Positions 8,701-15,771 of a DNA stretch of 42,201 bases are shown piece after piece. The stretch lies in contig JAHHHI010000106.1 in the NCBI GenBank assembly GCA_019359435.1, positions 1 through 42,201 of the forward strand, read 5' to 3'. The notes under the pieces were generated by a model. The model searched no databases. It was not told where the DNA came from and worked only from the letters and a program-made list of their open reading frames with translations. Position 1 is the stretch's first letter, and each line of letters opens with the position of its first letter. The DNA comes from Kaiparowitsia implicata GSE-PSE-MK54-09C (GTDB lineage Bacteria; Cyanobacteriota; Cyanobacteriia; Elainellales; Elainellaceae). A program made the position numbers and the translations under genes.

Positions 8701-8724
8701 TTTAAGCCATTCAGGCGTATTCAT
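5722..8724 (-). CDS. Hybrid sensor histidine kinase with PAS, GAF, kinase and receiver domains
   Basis: A 1000-residue soluble sensor with no membrane helices. Order: N-terminal WSQTSLGPIPTWP region and first PAS (about 20-150), PAS 2 (165-285), PAS 3 (295-410), GAF (425-590), coiled coil (590-620), dimerisation/phosphoacceptor domain with IAHDFNN (His633), ATPase domain (N747 in LLNLAINARDAM, DTGTGMP at 789-795, GQGTGLGLS at 813-821) and a C-terminal receiver (Asp881/882, phosphoacceptor Asp926 in ITDVGLPG, Lys977 in TKPF). All catalytic residues are present. The signal is unknown; PAS and GAF domains suggest a cytoplasmic ligand, redox or light cue. A stand-alone receiver and a KaiC-like ATPase lie upstream on the same strand and may belong to one pathway, although a 358-bp gap separates them. 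Confidence 0.95.
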   Translation of the reverse strand: MNTPEWLKKAGHTGQIIAKRDWSQTSLGPIPTWPQSLMTALGMVLMSPVPIVMLWGQDGIMLYNDAYSVFAGGRHPELLGSKVREGWPEVADFNDNVMRVVLNGGTLAYQDQELTLYRHGPAEQVWMNLDYSPVLDERGRPAGVMAIVIETTNRVLADRRASTERERLLQTFEQAPGFIVSMRGPEHRVEFVNAAHRRLFSSDQWVGKTIREAFPDIDGQGFFELLDTVYATGERVVATAQPASFRQPDGYEEVRFLSFVYEATRDADGKITGVLCEGSDVTEGHRAQEELRRSEQRFRAALEIETVGAIYLDVRGLVTDANDAFLHMSGFNREDIGAGKLSWQQLTPPEWQEASARAWAEISTRGQTTPYQKQYFRKDGTRWWALFAAKKLPDGSVFEFVLDTTEQKNVEAALLAETQTLELLNQTGAAVSSQLELEPLVQMITDAGVRMIGAKFGAYFHNVMDETGERLHLFTLSGAERDAFTRMGRPRATGVFGPTFRNEGVIRSDDILQDPRYGQFEPHRGMPEGHLPVRSYLAVSVVSRTGEVLGGLIFGHPDPARFNKRHEKLIVGLAAQAAIAIDNARLFKQVQEANETLEQRVSERTDELGQAHEALRQAQKMEAVGQLTGGIAHDFNNLLAGISGALEAIERRIAKGKTQDLERFIGGAQQSARRAAALTQRLLAFSRRQTLDPKPTDVNRLVFGIEDLIQRTIGPSIHLEVVGAGGLWLAKLDPSQLENALLNLAINARDAMPDGGRITIETANKWLDNHGARERDLPPGQYLSICVTDTGTGMPKEIIERIFDPFFTTKPIGQGTGLGLSMIYGFVRQSGGQVRVYSEVGEGTTMCMYFPRFTGELTNEDVHGELVPVDVGDGETVLVIDDEATVRMLVVEVLEEAGYKALEAEDGPSGLKILQSDARIDLLITDVGLPGGLNGRQVADAARRGRPELKVLFITGYAENAAVGNGYLDAGMAVVTKPFTLAELGSRISEMIDGTAIPRH

Positions 8725-9082
8725 GAGCTAGCATTCACCTGTTGGTCCTTTGTTCACTTCGGCCTGAGGATCATATCCCTTGATTGCGGTCCCAGTCCAA
8801 TTGGCTGCCAATTCCAAGTTTCCAAGAGCTCGGGGGGGGGGGGGGGGGCAGGGTTCCCTTCTGACATTCCCAGACCAAGACCGAAGCTCGTGGTGATGTA
8901 ACGGGCGGATCGCCGATTTTGGTCCATTAGGGCGAAATTTCTTGTCTCAAACGCCACGAAGGTTTTAGATACGCTGGAAGGGCCCGCTACGTTGACCATC
9001 GACCGCGGGCCAATGCGAGAGCACACACGTTCGTCGAGTATTTTGGTCAACCACACACAAGAGGCTGCCTTAAATATTTAGG
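8725..9082 (-). other. Gap between kinase and receiver genes with a poly-G tract
   Basis: No convincing gene. An open frame on the minus strand (9056 to 8754) translates the G tract as a run of prolines, and its flanks resemble nothing I know. This stretch presumably contains the promoter of the hybrid kinase gene, but I could not identify a clear -35/-10 pair or an EcfG-type GGAAC...CGTT promoter. Confidence 0.5.
8832..8848 (+). repeat. Homopolymer of 17 G
   Basis: Seventeen consecutive G on the plus strand (C on the minus strand) start 108 bp upstream of the hybrid kinase start codon. Tracts of this length are prone to slippage during replication and also during library preparation and base calling. 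The position in the upstream region would suit length-dependent promoter spacing; the alternative is an assembly artefact. Confidence 0.95.
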
Positions 9083-9442
9083 CTATGAACTGAGAAGTCG
9101 GCCAACTGCAATCAGAAGAGCCGTTTGGTCATAGGGCTTATCCAGGACGGCGTTGAACATTTGTGGATGATCGCGTCCGATATCACCCTGCGCCCCGCTC
9201 ACCAGCAAGATCGGGATATTTGCAAGTGTGAGGTCGGCTCGGATTTCTTGTGCAAGCTCCAAACCGGTCATGAGCGGCATCATGAAGTCGGTAATTACAA
9301 GGTCGGGCTTGTGAGCCCGAACAAGCTTCAAAGCTGCCACTCCGTGGGGGGCGGACCTAACCTCGTGACCTTCATCTTCAAGGAATGATGCCAACAAGTC
9401 AGCGAGCAAGAATTCATCTTCGGCAATGACAATTATCGCCAT
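9083..9442 (-). CDS. Single-domain response regulator (CheY-like receiver)
   Basis: A 119-residue receiver with no output domain. Acidic pocket Glu8/Asp9/Glu10 (IAEDE), phosphoacceptor Asp52 (LVITDFMMP), Ser82 (LLVSGA) and Lys102 (LDKPYD) are all present. I set the start at the ATG at 9442 because the receiver fold begins at MAIIVIAEDE; longer versions would overlap the upstream gene in another frame. It starts 31 bp after the KaiC-like gene stop and is probably co-transcribed with it. Likely role: phosphate relay or partner of the nearby hybrid kinase, or a modulator of the KaiC-like ATPase. Confidence 0.9.
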   Translation of the reverse strand: MAIIVIAEDEFLLADLLASFLEDEGHEVRSAPHGVAALKLVRAHKPDLVITDFMMPLMTGLELAQEIRADLTLANIPILLVSGAQGDIGRDHPQMFNAVLDKPYDQTALLIAVGRLLSS

Positions 9443-9473
9443 GGCTTGCCGCTGCTGAACTGGGTTGGCACGG

Positions 9474-10916
9474 TCACGGCTCCGGGGAACTGGCAATGCC
9501 TGTCGTGGCGCCAACAACTGGTTGCAAAGGCAACGCGATCTTGAGACCTCTGTTCCCAAAAGAAAGCTCAAAAAGCTGTGTAGAGTAACGCGCGTCTCTG
9601 ACTTTGAGCACCGTCACCACACGCTTTAGCTGCGAGTTCATCTCGACTTGGCGCAACATGACGAGGTTGTCCAACATGCTCGAAATGTCAGGTCCGGGTG
9701 CGACAACGCTGGGGCCGGCGAAATCCTGCATTTCCCACGTCGCCAGGGTGGTCACCCCCAAAGCTCGCAATTCGTTCGTTAGGGCTGCAAAGAATTCGAC
9801 CAGGCGAGGCTTATAGACAGAGGCGCGCTCGAACCCCGCCAACGCATCGATCACGAGCCTTTTAACGCCGAGCTGCCTCACCTTTTCGAGCAGGTCGCCC
9901 GCTAGCTTATCGGTTACGTTCTCAGTTAGGGGGTGCCACGCCAAGTAAACATTGCCCGCCGTATGGGCAGCTCTGAGATTTATGCCCAATGCATCAGCCT
10001 TGGCTAGTAAGCGCTCAGGCGTCTCGTAGAACCCGAACAGCATTCCCGGTTCACTGGTGCTTGCAGCTGACAAAAAGCTCAGCCCCAGAGAGGTCTTGCC
10101 GCTACCAGACGGTCCGAAAACAAGGGTCACGGAACCCTGCGGCAGCCCACCGCCCAAAATCTCATCCCAGCCTTCAACGCCGCTAGGCATGCGCTCAGAG
10201 GAAAATCGGTCCAGAATGGAAGGGCTCGCCAAAAGGGCTTCCAGTCGCGGGTATACCGAAACCCCTTTTTGCGTAATTTCGAACTGATGGAAGCCGTTCA
10301 GGGAAACGCTTCCACGTGATTTCCGTACCCTCAACCGCCGAACTGAGCGGACACCAGAGAGTTCATCATTAAGCTCAATCACACCGTCAACCATGGTGTG
10401 TTCAGGGCTATCATCGGCTAAACGCGTGCTGGTCAGGAACAAGACAGTACAGCCTACAAAAGCGGCCTGGCTTTGAACTTCTGCCACGAAGGTTTTGACG
10501 TCGATGTCGGTTTCCGCGCGATCCCGCGCATTCAGCAAACCGTCAAACACCAGCAGAGTAGCGCCCTGACGCTTGGTCTCGTGCCGCAAAAGCGAAACTA
10601 CCGCTGACAACCCCTCGTCCCGAAGCGTCTGAAACACGCTGACATAAGCAATGCCAGCACCGAGCCGAGATTGGTCGAAGAAGTCCAATGTGCCCAGTGA
10701 TTGAAATAGTCTGGTATGGGTCTCTGCCAAGAGAGTGACATAGAGAACTTTGCGACCTGCGGCTGCGCCGGCAAAGGCGATTTGGTTAGCCAGTATAGTC
10801 TTGCCGGCTCCAGGATGTCCCTGAACGATGTATGAGGCGCCCTCCACGAAACCTCCGCCGAGAACCTCGTTAAGTCCCGGCACACCGGAATCCATTCTCG
10901 GGAGCGATATTGTCAA
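9474..10916 (-). CDS. KaiC-like double-domain RecA-superfamily ATPase
   Basis: A 480-residue protein with two KaiC domains in tandem. Walker A motifs are GHPGAGKT (33-40) and GPSGSGKT (268-275); Walker B-like strands are TLLVFDGL (120-127) and RLVIDALAGF. Each domain begins with the typical SGVPGLNEVLGGG / SGVEGWDEILGGG box. Catalytic-glutamate positions appear in VTLLAET (about 65) and FYETPE (about 298). No KaiA or KaiB homologue is present, as usual for non-cyanobacterial KaiC-like proteins that pair with two-component genes. The TTG at 10916 is used as the start; the ATG at 10895 (MDSGVPG) is an alternative losing 7 residues. The receiver gene follows after 31 bp. Confidence 0.92.
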   Translation of the reverse strand: MTISLPRMDSGVPGLNEVLGGGFVEGASYIVQGHPGAGKTILANQIAFAGAAAGRKVLYVTLLAETHTRLFQSLGTLDFFDQSRLGAGIAYVSVFQTLRDEGLSAVVSLLRHETKRQGATLLVFDGLLNARDRAETDIDVKTFVAEVQSQAAFVGCTVLFLTSTRLADDSPEHTMVDGVIELNDELSGVRSVRRLRVRKSRGSVSLNGFHQFEITQKGVSVYPRLEALLASPSILDRFSSERMPSGVEGWDEILGGGLPQGSVTLVFGPSGSGKTSLGLSFLSAASTSEPGMLFGFYETPERLLAKADALGINLRAAHTAGNVYLAWHPLTENVTDKLAGDLLEKVRQLGVKRLVIDALAGFERASVYKPRLVEFFAALTNELRALGVTTLATWEMQDFAGPSVVAPGPDISSMLDNLVMLRQVEMNSQLKRVVTVLKVRDARYSTQLFELSFGNRGLKIALPLQPVVGATTGIASSPEP

Positions 10917-11070
10917 CAGTTCCGCCTGTTTTGGGTTGGCGGCAATCTAGGGGAGCGTCTCATAGTTTGTAAATATGTCTCTCCTTCCAGCAGTGAAAGC
11001 TATGAGGCTGTCCTCTCAGGCCTGACGCGGGCGTCCTGCCGAGCACCTTTACGCGAACGGAACGCCGCAA

Positions 11071-11200
11071 ACTCACGGGTTGCACGTGGGCGAGTTCGGA
11101 GGTGAGGCTTGGCAGAAGCTTGCATTTCAAGACGCGTTGAGCGAACAGGCCGAGTTAGCCCACGCCTATGAGGAACTGAAGGTGTCGCTGTCGTTGCAAT
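11071..11200 (+). pseudogene. GrpB-family (UPF0157) protein, C-terminal remnant
   Basis: The frame reads THGLHVGEFGGEAWQKLAFQ then DALSEQAELAHAYEELKVSL, matching the end of GrpB/nucleotidyltransferase-like proteins (pattern THNLHVxExGSxxWxxxLAFRDxLRxxPxxxxxYAxLK). The first two-thirds of the domain is absent upstream and the frame runs into unrelated sequence. It is a short fragment with no start codon of its own. Confidence 0.6.
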
Positions 11201-11277
11201 TCTCGATGATCGAAACGCCTGCACCGGGGGATACCCTTCTTTATAACTGTGCGTCACGTAGGCCTCCCCTATCATGG

Positions 11278-11328
11278 GCTGCATGGCAACTTCAAAGGAC
11301 CGCAATGCGGTCCTTTGAGGCATGCAGC
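11278..11328. repeat. Long, nearly symmetrical hairpin
   Basis: Inner arms TCAAAGGACCGCA (11292-11304) and TGCGGTCCTTTGA (11306-11318) are a perfect 13-bp inverted repeat around one base. Outer arms GCTGCATG (11278-11285 region) and CATGCAGC (11321-11328) add a further 8 bp, separated by short unpaired stretches. No T-run follows on either strand. It lies about 170 bp upstream of a histidine kinase gene. It could be a transposon end, a regulator site or a structured leader; I cannot tell which. Confidence 0.8.
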
Positions 11329-11494
11329 ATGCGGAGCGGCTAGGAAGGGGTGGGACGCGCCTGTCCGCGGCTTGCCGTCGGGCAAGTGGACACCGTTGGT
11401 CGATGACAGTCCAATTTCGACCGGTCGAGAATCTCGACACGCCTATCGCAGAAGTCTATGGTCGCCGCACAACATCTTGAGGCTCCCATAAGAA

Positions 11495-12601
11495 TTGGCA
11501 AGATTGGACGCGCATCTGCCGAGCCTCATTCCCGACAACGAAGCCCAGCGTATGGCGGCGGTGCGGCGCTACGACATCCTCGACACGCCCCCAGACGGCG
11601 TGTTCGACCGCGTGACCGCGATGGCCGCGCGCCGCTTCGATGTGCCGATCGCGATCATCAGTATCGTCGACAATGACCGCATCTGGTTCAAATCGCATCA
11701 TGGAATCGCCGTGGAGCAGATCGACCGCGAACCAGGTCTATGCGCGTCGGCAATCCTTTCGGCCGACCCCCATATTCTGACTGACGCGAGCATCGATCCG
11801 CGCTCGCTGGCAAATCCGCTTGTGGCCGGGGACTTCGGGTTACGCTTTTATGCAGGCGTGCCGCTGACGACTAGCGACGGATACAATCTGGGGACCCTCT
11901 GCATCATCGACAAAGCACCCAGGCCGATCGATCAGGAGCAAATCGAAGACCTCAAGGACCTCGCGTCCATTGTCATAGATCAGTTAGAACTGCGGCTCTC
12001 TGCCCGCAGCGCCATCGCCAAGGCAGAGATCATGGCGCGTGAGATCGACCACCGCGTCATGAACAGCCTGCAGTTCGTCTCGAGTATGCTGACGCTGCAG
12101 AGCCGGGACGACGATCTGGGGGACGCCACAGCTGACCAATTGAGGATTGCGGCTAACCGTGTGGCAGCCGTGGCGCGCGTGCACCGCCATTTTCAGTCGG
12201 ACGAGGCGGCAGAGACGACTTCCTGCATCACCTTCCTGCGGCGCATGTGCGCTGATTTGTCTGACATCGTGGGGAAGCCAGTAGTCGTTTCCGGCGACGA
12301 GGGCGAGGTTCCGACAACCCGCATCCAACCGATCGGCCTCATCGTGAACGAACTCGTCACCAACGCTGCCAAACATGGCGATGGCCAGATCGAAGTCTCT
12401 TACAGGATTATGGGGGACACCCACGAGATCACTGTCTGCGACGAGGGTGCCGGCCTACCGCCAGACTACGACCCAACCTCGGGCGGAGGGCTGGGCACGA
12501 AAGTGCTCACGGCACTCGCTCGCCAGTTGGGCGGGTCGATCAGGGCAGGTCGGTCGCCTGTCGGGCGTGGTTCCTGGTTCACGGTGACTTTCCCCGCCTG
12601 A
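11495..12601 (+). CDS. GAF-domain sensor histidine kinase of the HisKA_2/HWE type
   Basis: A 368-residue cytoplasmic kinase. The N-terminal half is a GAF domain (about 20-165, starting RRYDILDTPPDGVFDRV and ending DLASIVIDQLELRL). The phosphoacceptor is His186 in EIDHRVMNSLQ, typical of HisKA_2 kinases. The ATPase domain has IVNELVTNAAKHG (283-295), CDEGAGLP and a GGGLGTKVL glycine box. Such kinases often feed single-domain receivers or the PhyR general stress pathway, but neither PhyR nor an EcfG-type promoter is seen. The TTG start at 11495 is preceded by a weak ribosome site; the ATG at codon 20 is an alternative. It has no operon partner on the same strand. Confidence 0.93.
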   Translation: MARLDAHLPSLIPDNEAQRMAAVRRYDILDTPPDGVFDRVTAMAARRFDVPIAIISIVDNDRIWFKSHHGIAVEQIDREPGLCASAILSADPHILTDASIDPRSLANPLVAGDFGLRFYAGVPLTTSDGYNLGTLCIIDKAPRPIDQEQIEDLKDLASIVIDQLELRLSARSAIAKAEIMAREIDHRVMNSLQFVSSMLTLQSRDDDLGDATADQLRIAANRVAAVARVHRHFQSDEAAETTSCITFLRRMCADLSDIVGKPVVVSGDEGEVPTTRIQPIGLIVNELVTNAAKHGDGQIEVSYRIMGDTHEITVCDEGAGLPPDYDPTSGGGLGTKVLTALARQLGGSIRAGRSPVGRGSWFTVTFPA

Positions 12602-12872
12602 TGCTGTGGGGCCCACTTCTTGCCGAAAGCTCAAACCCAGTCCAACAACCTACGCATCATGGTGACCGCTTCTGGCCCGTCGGACACTAAGCCCACCGGG
12701 GCCAAACGTCCGCCTCCGCTGTCAAACATGAGGGGGTTGCCAGTCCGCATTCGCCCACCTCGTGCCGGCGGCGCCATGGCTATCTCGTGGGGCTTACGGC
12801 CCAAATAGCGCTTGCGTAGGCATACCACACAACTTGGTGTCGCACCGGCAGCCGGTCGTTCCGAAGTTATGA

Positions 12873-14288
12873 TCAGGCGGCCGGTGGAATATTGAGGGTG
12901 CCTCCGAACAGGTTCTGCGCGTCGTAGGTGGTCTTGATCTGACGGAGCCGCCGGAAGGTCTCGTCGGCATAGGCGCCCGGCACACGCGCCGCCCCCTCGT
13001 CAGCGGTGATGAAATTGACATAGGTCGAGCCCGAGGTGAAAGGCCTCACCGCAGCAACCGAGTTGCGGGCCCAGGCGATGTGTCGCGCGTCCTCAGCAGA
13101 ATCCGTCCATGCGCTCTGAAAAACCAGGCCATACTGCGCATTTCGAATGCCGACCGCCGTGTCGCCGAGCGGGATCCGCGCGGGGGCGCCCCCCATATGC
13201 ATGCAAAGGATCGCCGAGAACGGCGATGTAATGGCCTCCGCCGCACCGCGCAACTCTGTTGCCAGTCCACCACCGATCTCGCTCGCATCGTCCGACTTCC
13301 AGTAGTAGCGGCGTCCGAACGGTTGCCCCCCATCGAGGAAGCTCTGGAAGCTCACGAAGCTTTTGGGCACAATGGTATCGGCCACCGGCTTGCTGAAGTC
13401 CTTGATGCGCTGCATTGTCGCCGCTCCCGCTTCGGGGTTGCCGGTCCAGTGCGCGACAATCCCGGCGATCGGTTGGCCGTGGTATGCCTCCGGTATCCAG
13501 GGCGCTGGCGGCGCCTTCCTCAGCACTAGAAGGCAGGTCAGCTCGTCCGGCGCTGCCGTGGTGAGCTGCTCATAGAAGTCCATGACCGCCTTGGCCGCCT
13601 CGAAGGGGTGTACGACCATTCCGGCTAGCACCTCGGGACCGTGCCGATGGCCCCGGAATGTGAACTCGGTCACCACCGCGAAATTCACGCCACCACCCCG
13701 CAGCGCCCAGTAGAGGTCGGCATTCTCGGTGGCGCTGGCGTTGCGCGCCAGCCCATCGGCCGTGACCACCCTAGCCGACACGATATTGTCGGCGGTGAAG
13801 CCGAACCGCCTCGACGTCCAGCCGAAACCGCCGCCCAGCGCTAGCCCGGCGACACCGGTGACCGAGATGATGCCGGAGGGCACAACGATACCGTGCGGCT
13901 GGGTCGCAGCGTCAACATCCTTCCATGTGGCGCCCGCCTCGACCCGCACCAGCATGGTGGGCGCGTCCACCGTGACGGCGCTGCGCTGGCTCATGTCAAT
14001 GGTGACGCCGCCATCGCTGAGTGCGGCGCCGGCCACATTATGCCCACCACCGCGCACGGAGAGCGGCAGGCCATTGTTCCTGGCAAAGGCGATCGTGGCC
14101 GATACATCCGCCTCGCTGGCGGGCCGCACTACCAAAAGGGGCCGTTTTTCAATCATGCCGTTCCAGATGGCACAGCATGATTCATAGGCTGGGTCTCCCG
14201 GCAGGTGGCAGGTGCCGGAGAGCCGTGCTGCTAAGTCGGTGGCCGCAGATGGCGGTATGCGACTGTTGACTGCCTGAGCTGAGGACAT
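12873..14288 (-). CDS. FAD-linked oxidoreductase (PCMH/BBE type)
   Basis: A 471-residue flavin oxidase. The FAD-binding PCMH domain starts near residue 48 (RPLLVVRPASEADVSATIAF) and contains RGGGHNVAG, where His83 is the expected covalent flavin attachment site. The second attachment Cys of bicovalent members is absent; ISVTGVAGLALGGGFG occupies that loop, so single covalent or non-covalent FAD is likely. The C-terminal BBE segment is YVNFITADEG with DAQNLFGGTLNIPP, a variant of the usual YDPxNxF box. The ATG at 14288 has AGGGAG nine bases upstream; an upstream in-frame ATG at 14363 is less likely. It is divergent from an HxlR regulator, which probably controls it. The substrate could be a sugar, alkaloid-like compound or quinone precursor; unknown. 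Confidence 0.93.
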   Translation of the reverse strand: MSSAQAVNSRIPPSAATDLAARLSGTCHLPGDPAYESCCAIWNGMIEKRPLLVVRPASEADVSATIAFARNNGLPLSVRGGGHNVAGAALSDGGVTIDMSQRSAVTVDAPTMLVRVEAGATWKDVDAATQPHGIVVPSGIISVTGVAGLALGGGFGWTSRRFGFTADNIVSARVVTADGLARNASATENADLYWALRGGGVNFAVVTEFTFRGHRHGPEVLAGMVVHPFEAAKAVMDFYEQLTTAAPDELTCLLVLRKAPPAPWIPEAYHGQPIAGIVAHWTGNPEAGAATMQRIKDFSKPVADTIVPKSFVSFQSFLDGGQPFGRRYYWKSDDASEIGGGLATELRGAAEAITSPFSAILCMHMGGAPARIPLGDTAVGIRNAQYGLVFQSAWTDSAEDARHIAWARNSVAAVRPFTSGSTYVNFITADEGAARVPGAYADETFRRLRQIKTTYDAQNLFGGTLNIPPAA

Positions 14289-14383
14289 TTGCGAACTCCC
14301 TGGATCGAGTGCTCCTGTTGTCCACTTCTTGGCTTCTTGGCGCCAGTTCAGGAACTGAAGCAAACCAGCTACTGATTCTGTAC

Positions 14384-14413
14384 TTGTCGGCCACGTTAAT
14401 CGGGCGGTATTCT
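14384..14413 (+). promoter_or_regulatory. Candidate sigma-70-type promoter of the HxlR gene
   Basis: TTGTCG and TATTCT are separated by 18 bases and lie 25 bases before the HxlR start codon, with AAAGGAG as ribosome site in between. It sits in the 149-bp divergent region shared with the FAD oxidase gene. Found by eye, so moderate confidence. Confidence 0.4.
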
Positions 14414-14437
14414 ACTCAAAGAACAAAGGAGCAACCG

Positions 14438-15139
14438 ATGACTGAAGGGAGCTACAAGCAGTTCTGCCCGGTCGCTATGGCATCGGAGGTGCTCTGCAGC
14501 CGCTGGACCATGATTGTGGTGCGCGAGCTGGTCTGCGGCTCGACACGCTTCAACGATCTCAAACGGGGTGTTCCCCGCATGTCACCGGCGCTACTCTCAA
14601 AACGCCTGAAGGACCTTGAGCTCGCAGGCGTCGTGCAGCGGGTGGCCGGCGGTGGCAAAGGTGGCGGCTATGAATACCGCCTTACGCCTGCCGGACGAGA
14701 ACTTGAGCCGATCGTCAAGGCCATCGGGTTCTGGGGGCAGCGCTGGGTCGAAACCGCTCCCACATTGCAGAATGTCGATCCCGAGTTGCTGATGTGGGAT
14801 ATGAGACGGAGCGTCAATGTCGCCGCGCTGCCGCGCCAGCGCACCGTTGTTCAATTCACTTATACTGACCGGCCCGAGAAAAAGCGCAGCTATTGGCTGA
14901 TCGTGGAGGCGAACGGGACAGTCGACGTCTGTTCCATAGATCCCGGTTTCGAGGTCGACCTCTATGTGAGCACCGATCTTCGCACCCTGACAGCCATCTG
15001 GCTCGGTTTGACAACCATTCACGCAGAAACCGAAAACGATCGACTTACGGTCGTGGGTGACACGGCGCTCGAGCGAACGATGTCCAACTGGCTTGGATTG
15101 AGCTCCTTCGCCGCGGAGCGGAAACTGGCGCCCGCCTGA
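14438..15139 (+). CDS. HxlR-family transcriptional regulator with a C-terminal SCP2-like domain
   Basis: A 233-residue protein. The winged helix-turn-helix occupies about residues 8-100: FCPVAMASEVLCSRWTMIVV, the RFNDLKRGVPRMSPALLSKR recognition region and a YRLTPAGREL wing. The rest (about 125-233) resembles an SCP2-like ligand-binding domain (YWLIVEANGTVDVCSIDPGF; TIWLGLTTIHAETENDRL). The ATG at 14438 has AAAGGAG seven bases upstream, and HxlR proteins usually start just before this Cys-containing helix. HxlR proteins often sense aldehydes, quinones or redox state and regulate a neighbouring oxidoreductase; the divergent FAD oxidase fits that role. Confidence 0.92.
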   Translation: MTEGSYKQFCPVAMASEVLCSRWTMIVVRELVCGSTRFNDLKRGVPRMSPALLSKRLKDLELAGVVQRVAGGGKGGGYEYRLTPAGRELEPIVKAIGFWGQRWVETAPTLQNVDPELLMWDMRRSVNVAALPRQRTVVQFTYTDRPEKKRSYWLIVEANGTVDVCSIDPGFEVDLYVSTDLRTLTAIWLGLTTIHAETENDRLTVVGDTALERTMSNWLGLSSFAAERKLAPA

Positions 15140-15334
15140 AGACGCTTGGGGTCGTGTCACATAAGGCGCTCGTGCGCCAAACATGCAAGGACTGCGGCCG
15201 GGGGTGCCGTCCTCGTGCTCGGCATGACGAGCGCCACGCCAGACTTTTGAGCGCCACATCGATCAGCCAGACGAATTGGGGTCACAGATGGTCGATGACT
15301 AGAAGTGGTGGAAAGGCGTCGCTAACCTTGACCT

Positions 15335-15457
15335 TTAGCGTTCATGCCCGTCCATGGGATGCATGATGCCATTAAATCTCTGTCGTCTTTTGGCGCCTCG
15401 CTGTTGTCCAGCATTGACGGCTTTAGTCGCTTCCGCGTCACCCAAGGTGTCTTTCAT
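15335..15457 (-). CDS. Possible 40-residue small protein
   Basis: An ATG at 15457 follows a strong AAAGGAG site with a 10-base gap and opens a 40-codon frame starting MKDTLGDAEATKAV and ending MHPMDGHER. It is hydrophilic and basic in the middle (GAKRRQRF). I recognise no family. It is recorded because the ribosome site is better than for many real genes here, but it may be the remains of a longer gene or chance. Confidence 0.3.
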   Translation of the reverse strand: MKDTLGDAEATKAVNAGQQRGAKRRQRFNGIMHPMDGHER

Positions 15458-15771
15458 CGGTCGGTAACTCCTTTGTTGGACAACGGCGCCAATGGCGCAT
15501 CAACCACAAGACGGCTGCCAGCAGTGTTTCCGAAGTTGGTTGCAGGGGCGCGTCTCAATGTCAGCGACCGGTGCGCGAACCGGCCCCGATGTAATTCACG
15601 ATCCCAACTGGCTCCACACAGGGCGACGGCCGAGGCTCGGTCAAAGCCTAATCAATATCAGGATGGAAATACGGCGCTCCCCCACCGATTGCCTCGCTAG
15701 ATCGGCCGGCCAATCTAGAAACTAGTCGGGCTTGCAGAACTTGATCATTTCCGAGCGGACCGCAAGGCGCA
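15458..15771. other. Gene-free stretch
   Basis: No recognised gene, repeat or RNA in these 314 bases. On the minus strand a short peptide ending NYIGAGSRTGR and another, MRLAVRSEMIKFCKPD, can be read, but neither matches anything I know. Confidence 0.4.

Noticed and set aside
8754-9056. A proline-run protein on the minus strand spanning the G tract
   Set aside because: The proline run is the translated homopolymer; the rest has no family features, and a one-base change of the tract would destroy the frame.
11340-11494. EcfG-type general stress promoter (GGAAC, about 17 bases, CGTT) before the HWE-type kinase
   Set aside because: No such pair is found here or upstream of the hybrid kinase, and no phyR, nepR or ecfG gene is in the window.
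12733-12770. Peptide GLPVRIRPPR, which often marks the 3' half of a tRNA gene read as protein
   Set aside because: The DNA does not contain a T-loop GGTTCGAATCC-type sequence, anticodon arm or acceptor stem; no cloverleaf can be drawn.
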